Shown here: positions 53,677 through 61,869 of the stretch, piece after piece
Numbering within the stretch: position 1 is the stretch's first letter
Layout: each line of letters begins with the position of its first letter
Assembly (NCBI RefSeq): GCF_000158195.2
Contig: NZ_GL987988.1
Coordinates: 547,632 to 611,631, forward strand
Source: Fusobacterium mortiferum ATCC 9817
Lineage (GTDB): Bacteria > Fusobacteriota > Fusobacteriia > Fusobacteriales > Fusobacteriaceae
Direction of reading: 5' to 3'
Length of the DNA: 64,000 bases
Position numbers and translations under genes: made by a program
The notes under the pieces: generated by a model
The model's input: only the letters and a program-made list of their open reading frames with translations
Database searches by the model: none
Told to the model about the DNA's origin: nothing

Positions 53677-54630
53677 ATGGAAAATAACAAAATCTGTAAA
53701 CTACTGGGAATAAAATACCCAATATTTCAAGGAGCTATGGCTTGGATAGCTAATGGAAATTTAGCAGGGCATGTATCTAAAGATGGAGGATTAGGAATAA
53801 TTGCTGGTGGAGGTATGCCAGTAGATATTTTGAGAGAAGAGATAAGAAAAGTAAAATCTATTACTTCTAATCCATTTGGTGTAAACTTAATGCTTATGAT
53901 GGCTGATGTTGAAAAGCAAATAGAGGTATGTATAGAAGAGGGAGTACCAGTAGTAACAACAGGTGCAGGAAATCCAGGGCCTTATATGGAGAGATTAAAA
54001 GCAGCAGGAATAAAAGTAATTCCAGTAGTTGCTTCAGTAGCACTTGCTAAAAGAATGGAGAAAATAGGAGCAGATGCAGTAATAGCTGAAGGAATGGAAG
54101 GAGGAGGACACATAGGAACTCTAACTACTATGTCATTAGTGCCTCAAGTAGTAGAAGCTGTAAACATTCCAGTAATAGCAGCTGGTGGTATAGCTGGTGG
54201 AAAACAATTTTTAGCTGCACTTTCACTAGGAGCAGAGGGAATCCAAGTAGGGACAAAATTCTTAGTAGCTAATGAATGTACAGTACATGAAAACTATAAA
54301 AAAGTAATCTTAAAAGCTAAGGATAGATCAACTGTTTCAACAGGAAACTATACTGGACATCCTGTAAGAGTTATTGAAAATAAATTTGCTAAACAAATAT
54401 TAGAGATGGAAAAAGTAGGAACTCCTAAAGAAGAGATAGAAAAATTAGGAACAGGTAGATTAAGACTTGCTGTTGTAGATGGAGATGTTGAAAATGGAAG
54501 TGTTATGGCAGGACAAGTAGCAGCAATGGTTAATGAACCTATGAGTACAAAAGAGATATTAGAAGGATTTATGAGAGAGCTAGAAGAAGAAAAAGTAAAG
54601 CTAGCTGAAAGAATGAATTCTTGGAAATAG
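53677..54630 (+). CDS. fabK: Enoyl-ACP reductase II FabK
   Basis: A 317-residue FMN-dependent enoyl-[acyl carrier protein] reductase, the last step of fatty acid elongation. [49 protein letters not shown] and [11 protein letters not shown] are the FMN and NADPH loops of FabK. It would replace FabI, as in other anaerobes and streptococci. The start follows AGGAGG. A terminator is at 54651. Confidence 0.9.
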   Translation: MENNKICKLLGIKYPIFQGAMAWIANGNLAGHVSKDGGLGIIAGGGMPVDILREEIRKVKSITSNPFGVNLMLMMADVEKQIEVCIEEGVPVVTTGAGNPGPYMERLKAAGIKVIPVVASVALAKRMEKIGADAVIAEGMEGGGHIGTLTTMSLVPQVVEAVNIPVIAAGGIAGGKQFLAALSLGAEGIQVGTKFLVANECTVHENYKKVILKAKDRSTVSTGNYTGHPVRVIENKFAKQILEMEKVGTPKEEIEKLGTGRLRLAVVDGDVENGSVMAGQVAAMVNEPMSTKEILEGFMRELEEEKVKLAERMNSWK

Positions 54631-54650
54631 AATGTTAATTTAAAGTAAAG

Positions 54651-54692
54651 AAGGAAAAGAGCTAAATAAGGATTAGTATCTTTTCCTTTTTT
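54651..54692 (+). terminator. Terminator after fabK
   Basis: AAGGAAAAGA (54651-54660) pairs with TCTTTTCCTT (54679-54688), followed by T run. Confidence 0.85.
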
Positions 54693-54748
54693 ATATATTA
54701 TGGTATAATTGTAGTGTAAAAATAAGTTAGGGATAAAGGAGAAAAACT

Positions 54749-55549
54749 ATGAAAATTAAAGCTATAGCCCTTGATTTAGATGGAACACTCCTTACATCTG
54801 ATAAAAAAATATCTGATATAAATAAAGAGGTCTTGAAATACTTAGAAAATAAAGGAGTAAAAATATTTATTGTTACAGGAAGAACATATATCTCAGCAAA
54901 ACCTTTTGCACAAGAATTGGGAATAGATAGTTCTATAATTGCTTATAATGGAGCAAAGGTTGTAAATTATAAAAATGATGAACTTATTTTTAATTTGCCA
55001 CTAGAAGAGAAATATTCAAAAAAAATTATAAAGATGGCAAAAGAGAAGGGTTTTCATGTTAATTTATACCAAAATAATAAATGGTTTGTTGAAGAGTTAG
55101 ATAATGATGAAACTAGACACTATGCTAATCATACAGGTCTTACTCCTGTGAAAAAATCTTTTGATAGTTTTGATGATTATTCTATGACTAAAATAACAAT
55201 ACAAAATATGGAAAACTCAAAAGAGTTTAATGAGTTTTGTGATGAGATAAAAGATGTTTTAGGAAATGATGTTTATACTGCTAAATCTCAATCTTTTTTA
55301 TTTGAAGTCTTAAATAAAAATGTAAATAAAGGATTAGTTTTAGAAAAAGTATTAAAATCATATGGAATCTCAACAGAAGAGTGTGTAGCTTTTGGAGATG
55401 CCAATAATGATTTAGAGATGTTGACTACAGTAAAATATGGTGTAGCTATGGGAAACTCTGATATAGAATTGAAAAGACAAGTAAACTATGTAACTGACAC
55501 TAATGATAACAATGGTGTAGCAAAATTTTTAAAAAAATATTTCTTTTGA
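54749..55549 (+). CDS. Cof-type HAD-IIB phosphatase
   Basis: A 266-residue HAD hydrolase: DLDGTLL (nucleophile Asp about 10), VTGRTY, and the closing GDANNDLEML near 212. It is a second Cof-type phosphatase in the window, of similar architecture to the one at 26543. A TG-extended TATAAT lies at 54704-54709. Substrate unknown. Its stop codon overlaps the guaA promoter. Confidence 0.92.
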   Translation: MKIKAIALDLDGTLLTSDKKISDINKEVLKYLENKGVKIFIVTGRTYISAKPFAQELGIDSSIIAYNGAKVVNYKNDELIFNLPLEEKYSKKIIKMAKEKGFHVNLYQNNKWFVEELDNDETRHYANHTGLTPVKKSFDSFDDYSMTKITIQNMENSKEFNEFCDEIKDVLGNDVYTAKSQSFLFEVLNKNVNKGLVLEKVLKSYGISTEECVAFGDANNDLEMLTTVKYGVAMGNSDIELKRQVNYVTDTNDNNGVAKFLKKYFF

Positions 55550-55574
55550 CACATTTTTGAATTTATGATAAAAT
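55546..55574 (+). promoter_or_regulatory. guaA promoter, overlapping the upstream stop codon
   Basis: TTGACA (55546-55551), 17-bp spacer, TAAAAT (55569-55574). The mRNA leader is about 69 nt and has a small stem, AACAGGG/CCCGTT around 55608-55627. I recognise no known riboswitch in it. Confidence 0.75.
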
Positions 55575-55649
55575 TTATAAATATAAAAATTAAAATTTTA
55601 AAGTTTTCAACAGGGTATCAGCCCGTTTATTTTAAATATGGAGGTTAAA

Positions 55650-57188
55650 ATGAAAGAAAATAGTATTATTATACTAGACTTTGGTTCTCAATACAATCAA
55701 TTGATTGCTAGAAGAGTCAGAGAAATGGGTGTTTATGCTGAAGTTGTTCCTTATTTCGAGCCTTTAGACAAAATACTTGCTAGAAAGCCTAAGGGAATTA
55801 TCTTATCAGGAGGACCTGCTTCTGTATATTTAGAAGGAGCTCCAACAATAAGTAAAGAATTATATCAACAGGGGATTCCAGTATTAGGTATTTGCTATGG
55901 AATGCAAATCACTACTCACTTAATGGGAGGAGAGGTAGCTAGAGCGGATAAACAAGAGTTTGGTAAAGCTGAGTTAATAATTGATGATGTAAACAGTCCA
56001 TTATTCCAAAATGTACCAAATAACTCTAAAGTTTGGATGAGTCATAATGACCATGTAACAAAAATGGCACCTGGATTTGTTCAAATCGGACATACAGATT
56101 CATGTGTAGCGGCTACTTACAACAAGGATATCAATACTTATTGTATCCAATTCCATGCTGAAGTTACTCATTCAGAGTATGGAACTCAAATCCTTAGAAA
56201 CTTTGTATTTAATGTAGCTGGTTGTGAACAAAACTGGTCTATGGGTAACTACATAGAAGAAACTATAAAAAATATTAGAGAGACAGTAGGAGATAAGAAA
56301 GTATTATTAGGACTTTCTGGAGGAGTTGACTCATCAGTAGCTGCCACTTTAATTCATAAAGCTATAGGAGATCAACTAACTTGTATCTTTGTTGATACTG
56401 GACTTTTAAGAAAAGATGAAGCTAAAAAAGTAATGGAAGTATATGGAGAAAACTTCCATATGAATATAAAATGTGTAGATGCAGAAGAGAGATTCCTTTC
56501 TAAATTAGCAGGGGTATCTGATCCAGAATCTAAAAGAAAAATAATAGGAAAAGAGTTTATTGAAGTGTTTGATGAAGAAGCAGCAAAACTTACTGATGTA
56601 GAATTTCTAGCTCAAGGAACTATTTATCCGGATGTTATTGAATCTATGTCTGTAAAAGGACCTTCTATGACAATTAAGTCACATCATAATGTAGGTGGAC
56701 TTCCTGAAGATATGAAATTTAAACTTCTTGAGCCATTAAGAGAACTTTTCAAAGATGAAGTAAGGAAAGTTGGAAGAGAGTTGGGAATTCCTGATCATAT
56801 GGTTGATAGACATCCATTCCCAGGACCTGGACTTGGAATTAGAATCTTAGGAGAAGTTAGCAAAGAAAAAGCTGATATTTTAAGAGAAGCTGATGATATA
56901 TTTATTGAAGAATTAAGAAAAGCTGATTTATATAATAAAGTAAGCCAAGCTTTCGTAGTGCTATTACCAGTAAAATCAGTAGGAGTAATGGGAGACGAGA
57001 GAACTTATGAGTATACAGCTGTTTTAAGATCTGCTAATACAATAGATTTTATGACTGCTACTTGGTCTCATTTACCATTTGATTTCTTAGAAAGAGTATC
57101 TAATAGAATTTTAAATGAAGTTAAAGGAATTAACAGATTAACTTACGATATCTCTTCTAAGCCACCTGCAACAATAGAATGGGAATAA
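55650..57188 (+). CDS. guaA: GMP synthase (glutamine-hydrolysing)
   Basis: A 512-residue enzyme converting XMP to GMP. The N-terminal class I amidotransferase has the nucleophile Cys in GICYGMQ (about 83) and FHAEVTHSEYG. The ATP-pyrophosphatase domain has GLSGGVDSSV near 228. The dimerisation domain ends with KPPATIEWE. An in-frame ATG at 55638 is part of the ribosome site (ATGGAGG); ATG 55650 is the start. The prophage region begins on the opposite strand 120 bp after its stop; guaA 3' ends are known insertion sites for mobile elements. Confidence 0.97.
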   Translation: MKENSIIILDFGSQYNQLIARRVREMGVYAEVVPYFEPLDKILARKPKGIILSGGPASVYLEGAPTISKELYQQGIPVLGICYGMQITTHLMGGEVARADKQEFGKAELIIDDVNSPLFQNVPNNSKVWMSHNDHVTKMAPGFVQIGHTDSCVAATYNKDINTYCIQFHAEVTHSEYGTQILRNFVFNVAGCEQNWSMGNYIEETIKNIRETVGDKKVLLGLSGGVDSSVAATLIHKAIGDQLTCIFVDTGLLRKDEAKKVMEVYGENFHMNIKCVDAEERFLSKLAGVSDPESKRKIIGKEFIEVFDEEAAKLTDVEFLAQGTIYPDVIESMSVKGPSMTIKSHHNVGGLPEDMKFKLLEPLRELFKDEVRKVGRELGIPDHMVDRHPFPGPGLGIRILGEVSKEKADILREADDIFIEELRKADLYNKVSQAFVVLLPVKSVGVMGDERTYEYTAVLRSANTIDFMTATWSHLPFDFLERVSNRILNEVKGINRLTYDISSKPPATIEWE

Positions 57189-57195
57189 TCGCTGA

Positions 57196-57241
57196 TTTTT
57201 AATCTAAGTATTGATTTTATTGAGTTAGTTTAGATTAAAAA
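57196..57241. terminator. 12-bp perfect hairpin after guaA
   Basis: TTTTTAATCTAA (57196-57207) and TTAGATTAAAAA (57230-57241), loop 22 nt. No T run follows the 3' arm, so it is a stem of uncertain role rather than a clear terminator. Confidence 0.5.
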
Positions 57242-57279
57242 AAGGCTCTGACAATAAAATGACAATGTTTTAAAAATTT

Positions 57280-57308
57280 ACCTCTAGTAATTTAACTAGG
57301 GGTTTTTA
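57280..57308. terminator. Terminator at the guaA/prophage junction
   Basis: ACCTCTAGT (57280-57288) pairs with ACTAGGGGT (57295-57303) with one G-U, followed by TTTT on the plus strand. It separates guaA from the convergent prophage genes. Confidence 0.65.
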
Positions 57309-57310
57309 TG

Positions 57311-57796
57311 TTATTTTTTCTTATACTCTTGATATTGAGTAAGAACTTTTTTTAATTTTTCAGGAATTGGAATCCCACAAATAGAAGCATTTTCTAAAAT
57401 ACTTAATCCTTCATTTGAAATAAATACTCCTACAGCTAGAGTTTTAATAGCTAGTTTACCATCAAAAAGAATATCTAATTGATAGGCTAACACTATAATC
57501 AGGATAATCATAACTTTTTTTAAAATACCTATTATCCCAGCTTTAGAATTTGCTGTACAAGTAATAAAAGCTTTTATAACTCCAGATAAGTAATCCACAG
57601 TCATTAGTATTAATAAAACATTCATGGCATCATCTTGCCCACCTGTAACAAGAAAAATAAAGGCTACTAGACTTCCTAATCCTATTGTTATCCCATTTCC
57701 AAGTATTTTTATGACATCAACTATAAGTAATATGAAATTCCCAAGTATTTCCCATAGTGTTTCTCCTGTTGCTCTAATAAATTCTCCCATACTCAC
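57311..57796 (-). CDS. Phage holin, family 4 type
   Basis: A 161-residue membrane protein with about four hydrophobic segments, of the phage_holin_4 family (also in toxin-secretion holins). GGQDDAMNVLLILMTVDYLSGVIKAF is the familiar core (shown only in part: MTVDYLSGVIKAF). It makes the membrane hole that releases the endolysin. The start ATG 57796 follows AAAGGAGTG. It is the last gene before the guaA junction. Confidence 0.85.
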   Translation of the reverse strand: MSMGEFIRATGETLWEILGNFILLIVDVIKILGNGITIGLGSLVAFIFLVTGGQDDAMNVLLILMTVDYLSGVIKAFITCTANSKAGIIGILKKVMIILIIVLAYQLDILFDGKLAIKTLAVGVFISNEGLSILENASICGIPIPEKLKKVLTQYQEYKKK

Positions 57797-57800
57797 TCCT

Positions 57801-58046
57801 TTAGTTTGTAAATAAATAATTTATAAATTTGTCAAAAACATTAAACCAATAAGGTGTAATAGCTAAGGATGGAAATAGAGATGCTAATACACACATTAAA
57901 AATACTCCTATGAAAATAAAAGCTAATGTTTTAGAAAATACATCTATTTTTTTTATTTCAATATCTTGTTGTTTTTCTGCATCCTTGCTTCTTTTAAAAA
58001 TAATATCTAATAATTTACTTCCTAGACTAACCAAAGTATTTATCAT
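57801..58046 (-). CDS. Small phage membrane protein, possible accessory holin/antiholin
   Basis: An 81-residue protein with a charged N-terminal half (FKRSKDAEKQQDIEIKKID) and one or two hydrophobic segments (about 39-60). Its position between endolysin and holin suggests a second lysis protein such as an antiholin; the sequence matches no family I recognise. AAGGAG ribosome site. Confidence 0.55.
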   Translation of the reverse strand: MINTLVSLGSKLLDIIFKRSKDAEKQQDIEIKKIDVFSKTLAFIFIGVFLMCVLASLFPSLAITPYWFNVFDKFINYLFTN

Positions 58047-58067
58047 TTAATCTCCTTTTTCGCAAGC

Positions 58068-58481
58068 TTACGAATTTTTATATTGAAAATGAGGATAATC
58101 ACTAAAGTTTTTCCAATCTCCTCCCCACTCGATATTATATTTTTTCATTAATTCTCTAGCTGAATCTGCTACATCTTTAAATACTTTTTTATTCCAATTA
58201 CTTTTATTATCAATAATTACAGCTATATCAAAAGCATATCCTAATCCATCAGCTTTTACTTGATGTTTAGATTTTATTTTATAACCATCACATTTAGTTA
58301 CAATTTTTCCTGGTATAGTTCTTCCTTGTTGATATATTTTATTCTGCTCTTCTGCTGTTCTAACTCCACAGGTTATACTGATATCATATGGAGTTACTTT
58401 TATTAATTCTGTAGCAAATTCTTGTAATTTTGGGTGTAATCCCTCTAAGTTATTTAAACTTCTTTTACTAAATTTATACAT
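58068..58481 (-). CDS. M15-family endolysin (D-Ala-D-Ala carboxypeptidase/L-Ala-D-Glu endopeptidase type)
   Basis: A 137-residue peptidase of the M15/VanY fold. Zinc ligands lie in SKHQVKADGLGYAFDIA (His about 75, Asp about 88) and WGGDWKNFSDYPHFQ (His near 131). As phage endolysin it cuts peptidoglycan peptides. No signal peptide, so it depends on the holin. It starts after AAGGAG. Confidence 0.9.
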   Translation of the reverse strand: MYKFSKRSLNNLEGLHPKLQEFATELIKVTPYDISITCGVRTAEEQNKIYQQGRTIPGKIVTKCDGYKIKSKHQVKADGLGYAFDIAVIIDNKSNWNKKVFKDVADSARELMKKYNIEWGGDWKNFSDYPHFQYKNS

Positions 58482-58577
58482 ATATTTTCTCCTTATTTGT
58501 CAATTTTTTTATCAAGATAAACTCAATGTTTACAGCACTTAAATTTTTTTATTTTTCACAAATAATCCCTCCTTATT

Positions 58578-59153
58578 TTATTTATTCCAATAACTTTTAA
58601 TGTTATTGTATCTTCTTTTGACATCTTGGGGATTTATTTGTCCCCATTTTTGATTAAGTTTAAATTTTAATATCATTTCTGGAGTTATTACCTCTCCTTT
58701 TTCTTTAAGCCATTTGTGCATCTGGCCATTGTAACTTAAAAATAATTGATTATGGTAATCCAGTAGATGAATAAATGTTTCACTATCTTGTACTTCAATA
58801 TCTAGAATGAGAGTAGATAGATATTCTATACTACTCTTTATATGAGATAAATCTAAATCATCTATTTCTTTTTTGTGTTCCTGGAGCTTAATTGTTAAAT
58901 CATCTATAGATGGGTCTAGTGATAGTAATCTTTCAATATCCTTATCACTAAATCCTATTCCTTTTAAGAAATTTCTAGCAGCAGGATTACCTGTTACATC
59001 AAATTGACTTCTTCCAAAGCTGTAACCACTCTTTCCTCCAGCATAAGAAAAGCGATATGGAGCTCTTGGATTATCTCCTACCTCATTTAATGCTATTGCT
59101 TGCATAGCAGAGATAGGATTAATTTTAGGAATTATATCTTTTATTTTCATCAT
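58578..59153 (-). CDS. Lysozyme-like phage protein
   Basis: A 191-residue protein with an early Glu (ALNEVG, about 24) and the block GGKSGYSFGRSQFDVTGNP (about 39-57) that resembles lysozyme-like active sites, where Glu and the G(S)FGxxQ loop lie in the cleft. A second murein-cutting enzyme beside the M15 endolysin would be unusual but known. Two adjacent ATGs (59153, 59150); 59150 has better spacing to AGGAGG. Call by pattern only. Confidence 0.6.
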   Translation of the reverse strand: MMKIKDIIPKINPISAMQAIALNEVGDNPRAPYRFSYAGGKSGYSFGRSQFDVTGNPAARNFLKGIGFSDKDIERLLSLDPSIDDLTIKLQEHKKEIDDLDLSHIKSSIEYLSTLILDIEVQDSETFIHLLDYHNQLFLSYNGQMHKWLKEKGEVITPEMILKFKLNQKWGQINPQDVKRRYNNIKSYWNK

Positions 59154-59205
59154 ATTCCTCCTTTTTTATCAGATATAACTGACAAAAATATTATTTTAGG
59201 TAATT

Positions 59206-59257
59206 TTATAAGTTATACTTGATAACTTATAAAAAACGACCTCGCAAAATCGTTTTT
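59206..59257. terminator. Double hairpin between prophage genes, second half a repeated mini-element
   Basis: TTATAAGTTAT/ATAACTTATAA (59206-59216/59222-59232) and AAAAACGA/TCGTTTTT (59232-59239/59250-59257), with T runs on both strands. The second hairpin is part of a 27-nt element (59234-59260) matching 4546-4572 at 23 of 27 positions. Confidence 0.65.
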
Positions 59258-59302
59258 AAGGCACATCAAAAGTAAAAGAGGTATTAAAGTATGACTAGGA
59301 TA

Positions 59303-59620
59303 TTAGAAAAATTTATTGAATCTATTTTTAAATTTTTCTAAGGCATCAGATGGCTTAGGAATAACTATTTCCTCTTCCCCAACTTCTTCTAAAGCAGCTA
59401 CTTTTAAAACTTCTTCTTTTTGCTCTTCAGGGAATAATACTTTTTCAGCATTGTCCATAAATTCATTGTAATCATCTAAAACATGAGCATCTTCCATCTT
59501 ATCTTTTCCTCTTGGAGTATCTAGTTTTTTATATTCTTCATATTGCTCTCTTAAACCTTGTATTCCTTCTTCTCTTTCTACAATTCCTCTTAATACTTTT
59601 ATTTCTTCTTTTGTTAACAT
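59303..59620 (-). CDS. Uncharacterised phage protein, short paralogue of the tail assembly-like protein
   Basis: A 105-residue acidic, helical protein. Its QYEEYKKLDTPRGKDKME and C-terminal SDALEKFKNRFNKFF resemble QYREYEGMDTPSTIKEME and SKALETFKNKFNSK of the upstream 310-residue protein, so it looks like a duplicate of that protein's C-terminal domain. AAAAGGAGTG ribosome site. The function is not known; tail-fibre assembly is a guess from position. Confidence 0.55.
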   Translation of the reverse strand: MLTKEEIKVLRGIVEREEGIQGLREQYEEYKKLDTPRGKDKMEDAHVLDDYNEFMDNAEKVLFPEEQKEEVLKVAALEEVGEEEIVIPKPSDALEKFKNRFNKFF

Positions 59621-59638
59621 AATAAATCACTCCTTTTT

Positions 59639-60571
59639 TTATTTTGAATTAAATTTATTTTTAAAAGTTTCTAATGCTTTACTTGCATGTGGTATATCTA
59701 TTTCTTTTTCAACTAAAGCTATAGTTCTAGCTCTTACTTGTTTTTGTTCTTGTAATGAGTACATCAAAGTTCTAAGCTCTATCATCATAGTTACATACTC
59801 TTCTGAAAGAGCTGGGTCTTGTAATTCCATTTCTTTAATGGTTGATGGAGTATCCATTCCTTCATACTCTCTATATTGAGCTTGAACTCTATCATAATCA
59901 GTAGTTAAGTCTATCCAAATATGATTTTCCTTATCCCAGTCATTAACAAGATATTTAGGAGGACAAGGAACTGTAATAAGTTCTTGCTTTTCTTCATCTA
60001 TATATTGTCCTGGTTCTAGTATAATGATATTTTCTTTGAATATTACTTCATTTTCAGAGAGTTTTCTTTGTCCTCTTTGGTATTTTTCATACTCTGTTGC
60101 TTCTCTAATTATATTTCCCTCATCTATTGAGATATAGAAAGGGATATCTTTTCCAAAATGACTATATACCTCTTTTTGAAAATATTGATTAGGATTTTTT
60201 AAAGGTTTTGGAAACACTGCTATTACTTGAGATTTATGGAACTTATCAGCATAAGCTTTATCAAGATAAAAATATTGTTTTTCAGGGTCTACCTCAACTT
60301 CTTCATCAAAATCACTTTCTACTTCTTGAATTTCTTCTGATAACATTCTAGGTGCTATTTCTTCTATCTCAATAAGTTCTTCAATATTATTTAAGGTTTC
60401 ATTATATTTGAATTTATGAGGAATATCTATCCCTTCATAAATTAGTATTTCTTGAATATTAAAGCATACTTTTCTTTCTTCAAGCTCTTCTTGGCTTATT
60501 TCTTTTTCAGATACAGCAATACATTTTGCTATACCTTGTTTTGCTAACTCTTTATCTAAATAAAATAACAT
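59639..60571 (-). CDS. Phage tail-fibre assembly-like protein
   Basis: A 310-residue protein rich in Glu, without a fold I can name. It starts with MLFYLDKELAKQGIAKCIAV and repeats that idea at about 103-125 (YFYLDKAYADKFHKSQVIAV), so the N-terminal half contains an internal duplication. The C-terminal 100 residues match the next ORF. Its position right after the tail-fibre gene and invertible segment is where Tfa-type chaperones lie. AAAGGAG ribosome site. Confidence 0.55.
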   Translation of the reverse strand: MLFYLDKELAKQGIAKCIAVSEKEISQEELEERKVCFNIQEILIYEGIDIPHKFKYNETLNNIEELIEIEEIAPRMLSEEIQEVESDFDEEVEVDPEKQYFYLDKAYADKFHKSQVIAVFPKPLKNPNQYFQKEVYSHFGKDIPFYISIDEGNIIREATEYEKYQRGQRKLSENEVIFKENIIILEPGQYIDEEKQELITVPCPPKYLVNDWDKENHIWIDLTTDYDRVQAQYREYEGMDTPSTIKEMELQDPALSEEYVTMMIELRTLMYSLQEQKQVRARTIALVEKEIDIPHASKALETFKNKFNSK

Positions 60572-60649
60572 TTATAAACTCCTTTCTTATTAATTATATA
60601 TATATAACTATTTAGTTTTCTTTTCTCATAACTCTCTAACATAGCTTGT

Positions 60650-60668
60650 AATTTAAAAATTTCTGTCC
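60650..60668 (+). repeat. Inverted repeat, outer copy of the predicted DNA-inversion site
   Basis: AATTTAAAAATTTCTGTCC; the same 19 bases occur in reverse orientation at 61589-61607. It marks the left border of the invertible segment. Confidence 0.8.
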
Positions 60669-61119
60669 TTTCCCAGTAAATTCACTATATCTTTCACTAG
60701 GTAATGAAAATCCCTCAACTTTATGGTTAGGTACTACATGGGCTAAGCAAGAAGGTAGGTTTTTACTGGGTAGTAGTTCATCTTATGGATTAGGAATTAC
60801 TGGAGGAGCTAGTACTGTTAAACTAACTATTGCTAACTTACCTAGTCATACACATAGTGCCACTACTGCTGCTCATACTCATACTCAGCCAGCTCATACT
60901 CATAAAATAAAAGGATATAATAATGAACAAGCTGATGGTCCTAATTTAGCTGGAGCTGGAGGATGGGAGACTACTAAAAATGCAATAACAGAAAGTGCTG
61001 GAGGAGAAACAACAGGAAGTGCATCTCCAGTAACTTCAATAGGAGCAACAGGAAGTGGAACAGCTTTCTCTATTATGCCACCTTACTTGGTAGTCAATAT
61101 ATGGAAAAGACTAAGTTAG
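60652..61119 (+). CDS. Silent alternative C-terminus of the tail fibre (no start codon, opposite strand)
   Basis: An open frame of 155 codons on the plus strand without start codon or ribosome site, preceded directly by a stop (TAA 60649-60651). It begins FKNFCPF inside the inverted repeat, as the expressed fibre does at residue 85, and continues LGTTWAKQEGRFLLGSS, then HTHS and HTHTQPAHTHK repeats, ending PPYLVVNIWKRLS. This is a collar/fibre C-terminus homologous to that of the minus-strand gene (LGTTWQKIEGRFLLGTS, ...MWLRLT). Inversion of 60650-61607 would attach it in frame to the fibre N-terminus, giving a protein of 239 residues. Confidence 0.85.
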   Translation, partial: FKNFCPFPVNSLYLSLGNENPSTLWLGTTWAKQEGRFLLGSSSSYGLGITGGASTVKLTIANLPSHTHSATTAAHTHTQPAHTHKIKGYNNEQADGPNLAGAGGWETTKNAITESAGGETTGSASPVTSIGATGSGTAFSIMPPYLVVNIWKRLS

Positions 61120-61123
61120 TCTT
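61107..61123. repeat. Palindrome where the two fibre C-termini meet
   Basis: AAGACTAAGTTAGTCTT has 8-bp arms around G61115. The two stop codons overlap within it: the plus frame ends at 61119 and the minus frame at 61111, a 9-bp overlap. Confidence 0.7.
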
Positions 61124-61857
61124 AGCCACATGTGAACTGTATAATAAGCTGGTGTGATATCCAAGGCTTGTCCATTACCTAAATTCACTGTTTGAGGTTG
61201 AGCTGTATTAGTAGTTCCTGTCCAAGAACGTGAGGCTTGAAAGCCAATTTTATATCCAGAACCACTATCTCCACCGTGTCCACCTAATCCAGTTTGCTTT
61301 GTATAAAATGCTCCACTTCCAGCATATTTTATATAATTTGATGTATAAAAATCTCCAGTAATTTCCATAGTACCTCTTGAAAGAGAGAAACTATCAAGTT
61401 GGATTTTTACAGCTGGGAGATTAGCTTGAGTAATAGTTTTAGCATTACTACCACCAGTGGCTTTACTAGCTCCACTACCTGAAGTACCAAGTAAGAAACG
61501 ACCTTCTATCTTCTGCCAAGTGGTACCTAAAAAGATACTAGATGGGTTAGTAGAATTAGTAGTTAAATAGATATCTCCCACTTTAAATGGACAGAAATTT
61601 TTAAATTTCTCATTAATTTCACTTTCAGTAAAGTATCTATCATCATGTGTATGACTTTTAGGAGCATAATCATGTGTATGAGAAGTATTAGCTTTTTTCT
61701 TTAGTTCTCCATTATAATATCCCATTAAAGCAGCTACGAGAGCTTCAGTGCTCTCATAGTCTACTAATTTCTTTAAAGCTTTTTCTAATGCTTGAGTATA
61801 TACTTCACTAATACCAAGTTGTTCTTTAACTAAGTTTATTCTTTCTTTTAAACTCAT
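61111..61857 (-). CDS. Phage tail fibre, expressed form with switchable C-terminus
   Basis: A 248-residue tail-fibre/collar protein. Residues 1-84 are constant: a helical start, then HTHDYAPKSHTHDDRYFTE. From residue 85 (FKNFCP, encoded by the inverted repeat) the variable part runs with GDIYLTTNSTNPSS, FLGTTWQKIEGRFLLG and a Gly/Ser-rich tip ending VHMWLRLT. The ribosome site is AAGGAG before ATG 61857. Its 3' end overlaps the silent alternative C-terminus on the other strand by 9 bp. This layout is that of an invertible host-range gene such as Mu S/U. Confidence 0.85.
   Translation of the reverse strand: MSLKERINLVKEQLGISEVYTQALEKALKKLVDYESTEALVAALMGYYNGELKKKANTSHTHDYAPKSHTHDDRYFTESEINEKFKNFCPFKVGDIYLTTNSTNPSSIFLGTTWQKIEGRFLLGTSGSGASKATGGSNAKTITQANLPAVKIQLDSFSLSRGTMEITGDFYTSNYIKYAGSGAFYTKQTGLGGHGGDSGSGYKIGFQASRSWTGTTNTAQPQTVNLGNGQALDITPAYYTVHMWLRLT
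61589..61607 (-). repeat. Inverted repeat, inner copy of the predicted DNA-inversion site
   Basis: GGACAGAAATTTTTAAATT is the exact reverse complement of 60650-60668, and lies inside the tail-fibre frame as codons for FKNFCP. The flanking A makes AAATTTTTAAATTT, a dyad around a TT centre. Confidence 0.8.
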
Positions 61858-61869
61858 ATTATCAACTCC

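Noticed and set aside
55575-55649. Possible purine-type riboswitch in the guaA leader
   Set aside because: The leader is only about 69 nt and holds one small stem (AACAGGG/CCCGTT); no three-way junction or conserved purine-riboswitch core is visible.
57624-57815. Plus-strand frame opposite the holin
   Set aside because: Shadow of the minus-strand holin gene without ribosome site.
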